This document shows positions 29,664-37,480 of a stretch of 64,000 bases of DNA, piece by piece. Each line of letters starts with the position of its first letter. The first letter of the stretch is position 1. The DNA is from Selenomonas sp. ND2010. Lineage in GTDB: Bacteria > Bacillota > Negativicutes > Selenomonadales > Selenomonadaceae. The translations under genes were made by a program, and so were the position numbers. A model generated the notes under the pieces. That model had not been told where the DNA came from, made no database searches, and saw only the letters and a list, made by a program, of their open reading frames with translations. The stretch spans positions 1 through 64,000 of the forward strand of contig NZ_JNKI01000008.1 in the NCBI RefSeq assembly GCF_000702005.1, written 5' to 3'.

Positions 29664-29665
29664 GC

Positions 29666-30232
29666 TCAAAGATTCTCAAGCATCTTATTGACGCGCACAC
29701 CGATAAACGCTGCCAAAAGTGCCTTCATAATATCGCCGGGAATGAACGGAAACACGGCCATGATGAGCCCCTGCCAAAGGCCAACCTTCATGACAAGCAT
29801 CATCGAAATCAAACCGCCGACATAAGTAAGCGGCACACCAACAATCACTGCTACCCATGCATAACGGCGAAACGAAATCGCCTTTCCCTTGAGCAGGCTG
29901 ACGAGCAGGCAGACAAACGGCCAGCCAAAATAAAAACCACCCGTCGGGCCTAACAGACGCCCCAAGCCGCCCATGCCGCCGGGGAACACCGGCAAACCAA
30001 TTGCTCCTAAAAACACGTACGCCGCAATTGTCACAAATGTCAGTTTCGGTGGCAGAACCAGCGCCGTCACCGTAAGTGCAATGGTCAGCGCCGTCACCAA
30101 ACCTGGCGTAAACGGCAAAGGAAACGAAATAAAAGCGGAAACGCAGCAGAACGCTAGGCAAAGTGCCATTTTCGTCATCTGCCGCACCGTAAATTTCTCT
30201 TCTGTCAACATCATACTTGTATCTTTCTGCAT
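29666..30232 (-). CDS. bioY: Biotin transporter BioY (S component)
   Basis: 188 residues with six hydrophobic segments. BioY binds biotin and works alone or with an ECF ATPase module. The signature GLPVFPGGMGGLGRLLGPTGGF at about 79-100 is characteristic. No ecfAT genes are nearby. It is second in the biotin-type operon, 42 bases behind the MaoC-like gene, and overlaps or abuts the thiolase gene. Likely repressed by BirA when biotin is plentiful. Confidence 0.93.
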   Translation of the reverse strand: MQKDTSMMLTEEKFTVRQMTKMALCLAFCCVSAFISFPLPFTPGLVTALTIALTVTALVLPPKLTFVTIAAYVFLGAIGLPVFPGGMGGLGRLLGPTGGFYFGWPFVCLLVSLLKGKAISFRRYAWVAVIVGVPLTYVGGLISMMLVMKVGLWQGLIMAVFPFIPGDIMKALLAAFIGVRVNKMLENL

Positions 30233-30274
30233 CTCAAAAACCTGCCTTTATAGAAATTCCAAAATAAAGCCTAC

Positions 30275-30829
30275 TTACTGCCAATGGAAAGCCGCTGTCA
30301 TTCTCTCCCGCTGAAAAAATTTTCCCGTCCGCCAGTCAATCGAAACGGCACCGGCAAACATCGCATGATAAAACCGCAGCGACAACTGTCTTGTTGCAGC
30401 CGGACACTTGGCCAGAAGTTTCTCCATGAGCAGCAAGCCGGGGATAACCGGCCGTTCCCCTTGATGAATCCAATTCGTATCCCCTACATCAGCCGTAAAC
30501 GCCAGGATATCCGTCGCTGCTACCCGCCAAGTTGACAAGTCAATAGACCAGTCCGTTTGACCGGTCCATTGACTTGTCAAACTTGACTGGTCAAACGAGT
30601 TTTCCGCTTGACGACCTAATAGCATCGTTACGCTAAGCACTTCGTTGTCAACCACACAGCGCACCATAAAGAGTCCATGCCGATCCTTTAACACCTGTAA
30701 CCCAGGCGACGGTTCCCTTTCACCATCCGTCACCTGCCAATCCGCTCGCATGATAACTGCACCAGCAAATCGCCCGCCTTGCAAACAGGACAACGACCGC
30801 GCCAGTTCACGAAAATGATTTTGTTCCAT
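30275..30829 (-). CDS. MaoC-like hydratase, first gene of biotin-type operon
   Basis: 184 residues from the ATG at 30829 (AGGAGG 5 bases upstream). The C-terminal half has a hydratase-2/MaoC pattern: ATDILAFTADVGDTNWIH with Asp and His in the expected DxNxxH arrangement, then PVIPGLLLMEKLL. Hot-dog hydratases of this kind add or remove water from 2-enoyl/3-hydroxyacyl-CoA. Five palindromes (30532-30594) are embedded in frame in the middle, adding about 21 residues rich in Ser, Gln and Thr, probably a surface loop. The family call is moderate because the N-terminal half is not recognised. Confidence 0.6.
   Translation of the reverse strand: MEQNHFRELARSLSCLQGGRFAGAVIMRADWQVTDGEREPSPGLQVLKDRHGLFMVRCVVDNEVLSVTMLLGRQAENSFDQSSLTSQWTGQTDWSIDLSTWRVAATDILAFTADVGDTNWIHQGERPVIPGLLLMEKLLAKCPAATRQLSLRFYHAMFAGAVSIDWRTGKFFQRERMTAAFHWQ
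30532..30594. repeat. Cluster of five TTGACNNGTCAA-type palindromes in a gene
   Basis: Copies at 30532-30543 (exact), 30544-30555 (degenerate), 30557-30568 (one mismatch), 30569-30580 (exact) and 30583-30594 (exact). They cover 63 bases, a multiple of three, and leave the MaoC-like frame open. Confidence 0.85.
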
Positions 30830-30853
30830 AATTGCCTCCTGCAAACATGTTTC

Positions 30854-30882
30854 ATTATAAACACCTTTGCTCCTATCGTCAA
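30854..30882 (-). promoter_or_regulatory. Promoter of the biotin-type operon
   Basis: TTGACG (30877-30882) and TATAAT (30854-30859) on the minus strand, 17 bases apart, 25 bases before the MaoC-like start. Confidence 0.8.
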
Positions 30883-30908
30883 CTTATTGTTTTCTTTTGG
30901 GTTAACCA
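30876..30908 (-). promoter_or_regulatory. Probable BirA (biotin repressor) operator
   Basis: The half-sites TGGTTAACC (30900-30908) and AGTTGACGA (30876-30884), read on the minus strand, are 15 bases apart and overlap the -35 box. Compared with the known pattern TTGTTAACC-N14/16-GGTTAACAA, the halves match at 8 of 9 and 6 of 9 positions. bioY in the operon supports the call. Confidence 0.6.
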
Positions 30909-31046
30909 ATGTTTTTCACGGACATTTTGGCAAGAATTTGCCCTTTCTGCCTTTTTCCAAAAAACTTTTAAGGTTTTTCAAGGGTTATTTTTAATCTAAA
31001 GTGCTACGTTTAACTATGGATTCTATTTTATAAGGAGTGTTTCGTT

Positions 31047-31709
31047 ATGTTCTGTAAAAATTGTGGTGAGCAGCTCCCCGATAATGCCCACTTTTGCAAA
31101 AAGTGTGGGACCCCAATTACGGATAATCCAATTCGCAAAGTCCCTCTGCCCAGCAGCTCACCTTCCATATCCTCCAAAATCATTCTCGCTATCCTGCTTG
31201 TCATCGTTCTCATCTTCGGCTCCATCCAAGTCCACAACCGAAAACTTGCCGCACAGTCTGGAGCTCAGCCAGCCGCAGAAGAACAGCAGCAGCAAAAACA
31301 AGCACCTAAGCCCGCCAAAGAGTCGCAATCAGCGTCCAACACACCCCAAATATCCCTGGATGGCATTCGAATCCAAAAAAGCTCTTGGGGCGAACCCAAA
31401 CTGCATCTGGACATTCGCAACACCGATGCCGAAAAGACCATTGATAGATACCGTATCGTTGTATATGCGTTCGACAGCAACGGGACTTTGGTAAAAAGCA
31501 GTACCAACGATGCTTCCTGTTACCACGGCAGCGGCGACGTTCCCATTGCACCAGGCGAAACTCTGAAAAGCACCGTAGTCTGGACGCTTCATGGCTTTGA
31601 CAACGGTCAAAAATTTCGCGCCAAAGTCATCTACCTCCACTATACCGACAATACCGAATGGAAACCCATCAGCGGTCAGGACATCAGCCTAACCGGCACC
31701 ATCAGCTAA
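31047..31709 (+). CDS. Zinc-ribbon membrane protein with extracytoplasmic domain
   Basis: 220 residues, AAGGAG before the ATG. It opens with a zinc ribbon (CKNCGEQLPDNAHFCKKCG, four cysteines in residues 3-21), then one membrane segment (about 45-62), a Gln/Ala/Pro-rich linker, and a beta-sandwich-like C-terminal domain from about 100. Similar proteins in Firmicutes have unknown roles. The domain resembles FxLYD-type repeats: DIRNTDAEKTIDRYRIVVYAFD. Single gene with its own terminator, divergent from the biotin-type operon. Confidence 0.75.
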   Translation: MFCKNCGEQLPDNAHFCKKCGTPITDNPIRKVPLPSSSPSISSKIILAILLVIVLIFGSIQVHNRKLAAQSGAQPAAEEQQQQKQAPKPAKESQSASNTPQISLDGIRIQKSSWGEPKLHLDIRNTDAEKTIDRYRIVVYAFDSNGTLVKSSTNDASCYHGSGDVPIAPGETLKSTVVWTLHGFDNGQKFRAKVIYLHYTDNTEWKPISGQDISLTGTIS

Positions 31710-31729
31710 AACTTGTCCTTTCTATCCCC

Positions 31730-31760
31730 ACAAGCTTCTGCCCCATCGGCAGAGGCTTGT
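31730..31760 (+). terminator. Terminator of zinc-ribbon gene
   Basis: ACAAGCTTCTGCC pairs with GGCAGAGGCTTGT and is followed by TTTCTTTTTCC. Confidence 0.8.
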
Positions 31761-31893
31761 TTTCTTTTTCCAGACATTTATGCTTTATCCTTTCTTATAT
31801 ATTGAAGCTCTTTCCTTTTCCTGTTATACTTATGAATTAGGACTATCATATATAGATATCATTTATTTTTTTTAAAGGAGTAATTTACCTATT

Positions 31894-33843
31894 ATGATTT
31901 TGAATCGTAAATCTGTTGAACTTTTGGCACCAGCGGGCACTTGGGATGCACTCGTAGCTGGTGTTGAATCTGGTGCCGACGCCTGCTACCTCGGCGGCAA
32001 GCACTTCAATATGCGCATGCACGAGGGCGATTTCAACTTCGATGACGAGATGCTCAAGAAAGCCATCGCTTACACGCACGAGCACGATGTCAAACTCTAC
32101 ATCACGCTCAACAACCTCATCAGCGACGAAGAAGTTCCGGCGCTGCGCGAGTACCTTGCCTACCTCAACGAAATCAAACCAGATGCCCTGCTCGTACAGG
32201 ACTTTGCGGTCCTCGAGCTCGTACATGAGATGGGTATCGACATCCCCATTCACACATCGGTCATGATGAATACGCACAATGAGCACGCCATTGAAAAACT
32301 CAAAGAGTATGGCATCACGCGCATCGTCGTCGGCCGTGAGATGACGCTCTCCGAACTCAGCCTGTTCCGCGAGCGCACGGGCATCGAGGTCGAGTATTTC
32401 ATGCATGGCGATATGTGCATGAGCGAAAGCGGCCAGTGCATCCACTCTGGTGTCATCTTTGGCCAGAGCGGCAACCGCGGCCGCTGCCTCAAACCCTGCC
32501 GCTGGGCCTACTCGCTCATCGACGAGCAGACGGGGGAAGTCCTCGACAAAGACAGCGACGGCGCTTACAAGCTTGCGCTCAAGGACATGTGCATGTACCG
32601 CTCGATTCCGCAGCTTATCCAGGCTGGCGTCTTCTCCTTCAAGATTGAAGGCCGCATGCGCCCGGCACCGTTTATCCGCCGCATCGTATCCACGTACCGC
32701 AAAGCCATCGATGCCTATATCGCCGATCCGATGGGCTATAAAGTTGATGAAGAAGGCTGGAAGAGCCTCTATGAGAACCGTGCCCGCGACTTTACGACGA
32801 CCTTTGCCTTCGGCTCCCCGACGAAACAGGATATCGGCATGACCGGCGAGCGCGAACCGCGCTTCTTCAGTGACGCCGTCAAAGAAGCCGGCTTCCAGGA
32901 TGAAATCCTCAAAAAAGAGCGCGACATCAACAAAGAAAACGACGCGCACCGCACGCTGAGCGTCCGCGTCAATACCATCGATTCCGCCAAGGCAGCTGTC
33001 GATAACGGCGCTGATGTCATCTACGTTGGCGGTGAAGCCTTCCGCCCATTCCGTCCCTGGACGCTTTCCGAATACGCAGACATCATCGCCTATGCCAAGG
33101 GCAAGGCCAAGGTCGTCATCAACACGCCGCGCACAACCATGCGCCGTGAGTGTGGCGAACTCGAGCAGTTCCTGACGGCGATTGCTTCCCGTCCAGAGCT
33201 GGCCGCTGACGGCATCATGGTCAGCAACCTTGGCTCGCTGAAACTTGCCAAGCAGTACACGAAACTGCCGATCCAGGCCGATGTCTCGTTTAACCTCTTT
33301 AACCATCTGGCTGCAAAATTCCTCAAGGAAAACAGCCTCGTCATGGCCTGCTCTTCCCTGGAACTTTCCTTCGAGCAGTTGCGCGAAATCGTGGAAAGCT
33401 CTGAGCTTCCAATTGAGACAATCGTTCATGGCTCCTACGAATCCATGATTTGCGACCACAATATCCCGGGCATGTCCCTGCCGCATTATAGCGAGCTCGA
33501 CAATCCGGAGGTTCTCGACCGCCGTTATGCGCTGCTCGACAATGCCAAGGAGAAACATTCCATCCGCATCGATCAGTTTGGCCGCAACCACATTTACTTT
33601 GCCAAGGATCTCTGCCTCTATCCGTATCTTAATAAATTCAACGGCATCGCCTCCTACCGTATCGAGGCGCAGGACTACACGCCAGAGTTTACAGGCAAAG
33701 TCACAAAACTCTATCGCGAAGCGCTTGACGCACTGGCGAGCGGCCAGGAAATTGACCAGTCAAAACTCGCCGAGCTCCAGCAGGGCCCGCGTGAACTTGG
33801 TCTTGGTACCTTCCGCTTCCGCCAGAGCCGTAACTCCATCTAA
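31894..33843 (+). CDS. U32 family peptidase-like RNA hydroxylation protein
   Basis: 649 residues, two-domain U32 type. The conserved core SGQCIHSGVIFGQSGNRGRCLKPCR (quoted in part: ESGQCIHSG and NRGRCLKPCR, about 177-203) supplies the cysteines of the family signature. Relatives include TrhP (5-hydroxyuridine in tRNA) and RlhA (hydroxycytidine in 23S rRNA), so an RNA hydroxylation role is more likely than collagenase activity. The C-terminal half repeats a barrel-like region (VRVNTIDSAKAAVDNGADVIYVGG). A palindrome copy sits near the end. It may be transcribed with the aminotransferase gene. Confidence 0.85.
   Translation: MILNRKSVELLAPAGTWDALVAGVESGADACYLGGKHFNMRMHEGDFNFDDEMLKKAIAYTHEHDVKLYITLNNLISDEEVPALREYLAYLNEIKPDALLVQDFAVLELVHEMGIDIPIHTSVMMNTHNEHAIEKLKEYGITRIVVGREMTLSELSLFRERTGIEVEYFMHGDMCMSESGQCIHSGVIFGQSGNRGRCLKPCRWAYSLIDEQTGEVLDKDSDGAYKLALKDMCMYRSIPQLIQAGVFSFKIEGRMRPAPFIRRIVSTYRKAIDAYIADPMGYKVDEEGWKSLYENRARDFTTTFAFGSPTKQDIGMTGEREPRFFSDAVKEAGFQDEILKKERDINKENDAHRTLSVRVNTIDSAKAAVDNGADVIYVGGEAFRPFRPWTLSEYADIIAYAKGKAKVVINTPRTTMRRECGELEQFLTAIASRPELAADGIMVSNLGSLKLAKQYTKLPIQADVSFNLFNHLAAKFLKENSLVMACSSLELSFEQLREIVESSELPIETIVHGSYESMICDHNIPGMSLPHYSELDNPEVLDRRYALLDNAKEKHSIRIDQFGRNHIYFAKDLCLYPYLNKFNGIASYRIEAQDYTPEFTGKVTKLYREALDALASGQEIDQSKLAELQQGPRELGLGTFRFRQSRNSI
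33752..33763. repeat. TTGACNNGTCAA palindrome (centre CA) in U32 gene
   Basis: Exact copy within the codons IDQSK, about 27 codons before the stop. Confidence 0.8.
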
Positions 33844-33859
33844 CATCGTTTTTACAACA

Positions 33860-33891
33860 ACACCCTTCGGTAGTGATATGCCGAAGGGTGT
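33860..33891 (+). terminator. Hairpin between U32 and aminotransferase genes
   Basis: ACACCCTTCGG pairs with CCGAAGGGTGT. No T-run follows, so it may only lower readthrough into the next gene. Confidence 0.45.
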
Positions 33892-33911
33892 ATTCGGAAA
33901 GGATACAAAAA

Positions 33912-35210
33912 ATGGAAGAAAAGCACTACATTGGCCCTGAGGCCATCATCGAAAAGAAAAAGAAATACATCATGCCATGCCTGGCCCACTTCTACTCGAA
34001 TCCGCAGCAGATGGTCAAAGGCTCGATGCAGTACCTCTGGGACAGCAACGGCAAAAAGTATCTCGACATGTACGCTGGCGTATCCGTCATGAACTGCGGC
34101 CACTGCAATCCCGAAATTACCGCGAAAATCAAAGAACAGGTCGATAAACTCCAGCACGTCTGCAACATCTACCTGACCGAAAACTTCGTCAACCTCGCCG
34201 AAAAACTCGCCGCAGTAACGCCGGGCGACCTGCAGAAATCCTTCTTCTGCTCCACGGGCTCGGAGGCCACCGAAGGGGCACTGCTGCTCGCCGAAGTCTA
34301 CAGTGGCAACAGCGAAATCATCGCCCTGCGCCAGGGCCTTCACGGCCGCACGAAACTCGGCATGAGCGTAACGGGCCTTACGATGTGGCGCACCGCGCCG
34401 ACGCCTGTCGGCGGCATCCACTTTGCCCCGAACCCAAACTGCTATCGCTGCCCGATGAACAAGAAATTCCCGGAATGCGACTACGCTTGCGCCAATGCCA
34501 TCGAAGACCTCATCAAGACGGCGACATCTGGCCACCCGGGTGCCTTCATCGCCGAGACGATTCAGGGCAACGCTGGCTGCGTTGTACCGCCGAAAGGCTA
34601 CTTCAAGCGCGTCAAGGAAATCCTCGAGAAATACAACACGCTGCTCATCATCGACGAAGTCCAGACAGGCTTTGCCCGCACCGGTAAGCTCTTTGCCATC
34701 GAAAACTACGACGTCGTCCCCGACATCATGTGCATGGCCAAAGCCCTCGGCAACGGCACGCCGATTTCGGCCTTTATCGCAAGTAGTAAAGTCGCTGATA
34801 CCTATACGCGCCCAGGTGCTTCGACGCTCGGCGGCAACCCAGTTTCCTCCGAAGCCGCACTAGCCGTTCTCGACTATATCGAAGAGCACAAGCTCGCCCA
34901 GAATGCCCAGGAGCGCGGCGAGCAGCTGCGCGCTGGCCTGCGCGAACTGCAGAAAAAACACCCCGTCATCGGCGATGTCCGTGGCCTCGGCCTCATGGAC
35001 GGCGCGGAATTCATCCATGCCGATGGCAGCGAAGCCCCCGAAATCCTTGACGATGTCTTAGAGACCCTCAAAGACCGCGGCTTCATCATCGGCAAAAACG
35101 GTGTTGGCCGCAATGTCATGGCCTTCCAGCCGCCACTTGTCATCACCAAAGAAAACGTCGACGACGTACTGAACGCCATCGACCTGGTACTGACAGAGAA
35201 AAATCTCTAA
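33912..35210 (+). CDS. Class III PLP aminotransferase
   Basis: 432 residues from the ATG at 33912 (GGAAAGGA upstream). Fold-type I aminotransferase. The PLP lysine is Lys277 in MCMAKALGNG, the pyridine-binding Asp is Asp249 in LLIIDEVQTGFARTG, and FFCSTGSEATEGA is the phosphate-binding loop. Relatives act on 4-aminobutyrate, ornithine, putrescine or cadaverine, or on alanine and glyoxylate. The lysine decarboxylase about 2.3 kb away makes a diamine substrate thinkable, but that is inference. Extra cysteines near 178-193 (CYRCPMNKKFPECDYAC) are unusual and could bind metal. Confidence 0.88.
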   Translation: MEEKHYIGPEAIIEKKKKYIMPCLAHFYSNPQQMVKGSMQYLWDSNGKKYLDMYAGVSVMNCGHCNPEITAKIKEQVDKLQHVCNIYLTENFVNLAEKLAAVTPGDLQKSFFCSTGSEATEGALLLAEVYSGNSEIIALRQGLHGRTKLGMSVTGLTMWRTAPTPVGGIHFAPNPNCYRCPMNKKFPECDYACANAIEDLIKTATSGHPGAFIAETIQGNAGCVVPPKGYFKRVKEILEKYNTLLIIDEVQTGFARTGKLFAIENYDVVPDIMCMAKALGNGTPISAFIASSKVADTYTRPGASTLGGNPVSSEAALAVLDYIEEHKLAQNAQERGEQLRAGLRELQKKHPVIGDVRGLGLMDGAEFIHADGSEAPEILDDVLETLKDRGFIIGKNGVGRNVMAFQPPLVITKENVDDVLNAIDLVLTEKNL

Positions 35211-35225
35211 ACACAAAAGAAACGA

Positions 35226-35260
35226 AAAACCAAGCGAGTCGTCGACCGCTTGGTTTTTTC
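35226..35260 (+). terminator. Terminator of aminotransferase gene
   Basis: AAAACCAAGCG pairs with CGCTTGGTTTT, followed by TTCGTTTTT. Confidence 0.8.
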
Positions 35261-35264
35261 GTTT

Positions 35265-36074
35265 TTACCACACCCGTTTAAACTGGATAGATGCAGAAAC
35301 ATCCTTATCGTGAGCACCTTTCTGGAGCTGGACTTCGCCATTCAGGAACCAACCCTTGGCAAATTCATTTTGCCCAATAAAGACATGGTAAAATGGGTCT
35401 TATCCTGAGCATTCCGCAAAGTATAGGTCTTACCGTCATAACCTGCGTAAAGACCAAGGCGCGTATCATAAGCACTACCACCACAAGACGCTGCCCCAAG
35501 GCCGGTGAACTGATAACTTAGGAACACCCCTCCCCGCCAATTTTCATTCCACAGGCGGTCATCGAAAGCATCCCCGTGGCGGCGTATGGCGTTCCGTCAG
35601 GATTCGCCGCATTGCCGCAGGAACCTTTATCGTATTCCCTTCGCCATCTCCCCTGATGCCCACTGCCCCCGTGCCCTTCATAAAGCGGTCGAAATCATAC
35701 CCCAAATCTACAATAAAGCAGTCCAATTCCTTAAGGCTAGGATTCTTTTCTTTTAAGCGATTAAACCCTTCCGTAGTCACAATCATCATACCGGGCTTGC
35801 TATGATTTCCATTCTGATCGATCAGGCGAAGATTCCAAAAATCCTTGTCTTCCGTAGCTGCAAATTTGGACAAAGCCAGCGTGTTCCCCTTATCTACATA
35901 GGTAACCCCTGATTTGTCAACTAGTGGTAACATGCTTTCCTCGGTATCAAAGAAGGCAAAATCAATAAAATGTCTGCCCTTGAAGTCTACGCTATCCGAA
36001 TCATAGGCTTCCGCATAGCTGCTAAAGCTCCCCCCTGCGATTAGTGCTGCAAAAATACCAATTTCGCCTCACAT
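35265..36074 (-). pseudogene. Broken exported beta-rich protein gene
   Basis: Read on the minus strand. An ATG at 36074 is followed at once by TGA, yet the same frame continues with a signal-peptide-like stretch (IFAALIAGGSFSSYAEA) and 124 clean codons ending at 35559. The reading then shifts frame, continues through LGAASCGGSAYDTRLGLYAGYDG, and shifts again to end in VSASIQFKRVW at 35265. At least three lesions are needed to explain it. The alternating strand pattern and final aromatic residue suggest an outer-membrane or periplasmic protein. Sequencing errors could account for part of this. Confidence 0.7.
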
Positions 36075-36098
36075 GAAATATCCTTCTATACAAAAAAA

Positions 36099-36130
36099 AG
36101 ACCAAGCGATCAACCAATCGCCTGATCTTT
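36099..36130 (-). terminator. Terminator of SBP gene
   Basis: AAAGATCAGGCGAT pairs with ATCGCTTGGTCTTT (one mismatch each side), followed on the minus strand by more T. Confidence 0.7.
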
Positions 36131-36141
36131 GTTTCGCCAAA

Positions 36142-36930
36142 CTAAAAACGCAAATATTTCGCCTCAAGCTTAGCCATCGTTCCATCCATCTTAAGCTCTG
36201 CCAGTACAAAATTGATATAATTTAAAAACTCCTGATCCCCTTTTTGCATGAGGATCCCACAGGAATGACGGGTAAATGGCTCATGAATCAACGGAGCTGC
36301 GAGTCGACTATCCTTTTCCACGTAACGAGCTGCTTCAACCGTTTCGGTAATCATAATATCTGCATTACCTTCTGCGATTTGCTGTGGTATCCCGGCATTG
36401 TCCGGATTAACAATCAACTGAGCCTGGGTAAGGTTTGCCCGCGCAAATTTTTCATTGGTACCACCAGGATTAATCATAATGCGAACGCCAGGCTGATTGA
36501 TGGCGGCCAGGCTCGTAAACCGCTTGGCATCCTTTTTGCGGCATAAAATGGTTTTTCCAAAGACACCTTCTCCATAGGCATCGGACATCGCCATCGTTCT
36601 GGCACGTACAAAATTACGTGAAATCCCACAAAGAGCAATATCAAACTTTCCTGCCAAAGTATCCTGCGTAAGTGCTGGCCAAGAAGTCGGTACATACTCA
36701 ATCTGTACTCCGAGCGAATCCGCTATAATCTTTGTCAATTCCGCATCAATGCCTTCATACTCCCCCGTCTGAGGATTGCGGTATGACATGGGGATATAGT
36801 CCCCGGTTGTCCCCACGCGGATTGTCCCTCGCGCAGCAATATCTTCCAAATGTCCTGCCTGCGCCATGCTTAGTGGAAGCAAGCAAAATAAAGTCACCAG
36901 CCACAACGTATAGATTTTTCTTAATTTCAT
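36142..36930 (-). CDS. Solute-binding-fold protein, cyclohexadienyl dehydratase-like
   Basis: 262 residues with a signal peptide to about residue 25 (AQA-GHL). It has the family 3 amino-acid-binding fold: GTIRVGTTGDYIPMSY, EGIDAELTKIIADSLG. The stretch MINPGGTNEKFARANL at about 153-168 and ADIMITETVEAARYV resemble PheC, a periplasmic prephenate/arogenate dehydratase that arose from binding proteins. An ordinary amino-acid-binding protein is the alternative; no ABC permease or ATPase gene is adjacent, which favours the enzyme. Probably exported to the periplasm. Confidence 0.7.
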   Translation of the reverse strand: MKLRKIYTLWLVTLFCLLPLSMAQAGHLEDIAARGTIRVGTTGDYIPMSYRNPQTGEYEGIDAELTKIIADSLGVQIEYVPTSWPALTQDTLAGKFDIALCGISRNFVRARTMAMSDAYGEGVFGKTILCRKKDAKRFTSLAAINQPGVRIMINPGGTNEKFARANLTQAQLIVNPDNAGIPQQIAEGNADIMITETVEAARYVEKDSRLAAPLIHEPFTRHSCGILMQKGDQEFLNYINFVLAELKMDGTMAKLEAKYLRF

Positions 36931-37154
36931 CCAAAATCACTCCTTTTCGTTCTAAATAATAGTTCCATGCGCCTGCTTTCTTCTCCTGCCTTCACGCACA
37001 AAAAGGAAAGCAGCCAAGTCTGGAGCATTTCGCCAGGAAGTGCCCAAACGAACCAGCTGATAACGCCCAGACCGGAGAAGATGGCATAGACGCAAACACA
37101 GAGAGCAACCGTCTTGAAGCTGGTACCCAAGTGGAACTCATATGCTAAAAGCAC
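36927..37154 (-). pseudogene. Possible remnant of a membrane protein gene
   Basis: 75 codons with two hydrophobic stretches (about 12-30 and 33-52), overlapping the start of the SBP gene and running back into the terminator at 37147-37191. There is no ribosome site and the 5' part is missing, so it looks like the truncated end of a transporter gene rather than a working gene. No family can be named. Confidence 0.3.
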
Positions 37155-37191
37155 CCCTGCCAGGCAAACTTGCCCGACAGGGGTGCTTTTT
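37147..37191 (-). terminator. Terminator of lysine decarboxylase unit
   Basis: AAAGCACCCCTG pairs with CAGGGGTGCTTTT; T-runs occur on both sides. It lies just past the 70-codon gene on the minus strand. Confidence 0.8.
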
Positions 37192-37213
37192 CATTCCGCT
37201 TTATCTCTTTTTC

Positions 37214-37426
37214 TTATTCTTCTTGTTCCCGCTCATGAACTTCCGCCTGCTGATCCTTCAGAGCCATGATCCCCTGCTGGAATTCTTCCATCGTCAGCGT
37301 GAAGTACGGAAGTGTTTGGAGTGCCTCGTATACTTCCTGCTGGGATTTGGCACCGTCAAGTTTTTCGCCGACGGATTCTTCCGTCAGGGCATGCAGCAGC
37401 ATATGCTCGATTTCTGCTAATTCCAT
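37214..37426 (-). CDS. Small acidic protein after lysine decarboxylase
   Basis: 70 residues from the ATG at 37426 (AAAGGAAG 8 bases upstream); the frame extends upstream through a palindrome copy but without a ribosome site. The protein is acidic and probably all helical, with MEEFQQGIMALKDQQ and a Glu-rich tail. It begins 54 bases after the decarboxylase stop and ends at a shared terminator, so the two are probably co-expressed. No family recognised; a partner or regulator of the decarboxylase is only a guess from position. Confidence 0.6.
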   Translation of the reverse strand: MELAEIEHMLLHALTEESVGEKLDGAKSQQEVYEALQTLPYFTLTMEEFQQGIMALKDQQAEVHEREQEE

Positions 37427-37459
37427 TCTGTAGTTCTTCCTTTCTATACCGCTGCTATT

Positions 37460-37471
37460 TTGACTTGTCAA
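37460..37471. repeat. TTGACNNGTCAA palindrome (centre TT)
   Basis: Exact copy in the short gap between the lysine decarboxylase stop and the small gene, followed by a half-copy ATGTCAAAG. Confidence 0.8.
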
Positions 37472-37480
37472 ATGTCAAAG

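Noticed and set aside
31885-33591. Very long open frame antisense to the U32 gene
   Set aside because: The plus strand encodes a clear U32 family protein; the antisense frame is a by-product of its codon bias. The same applies to long antisense frames over pheS-pheT and mutA.
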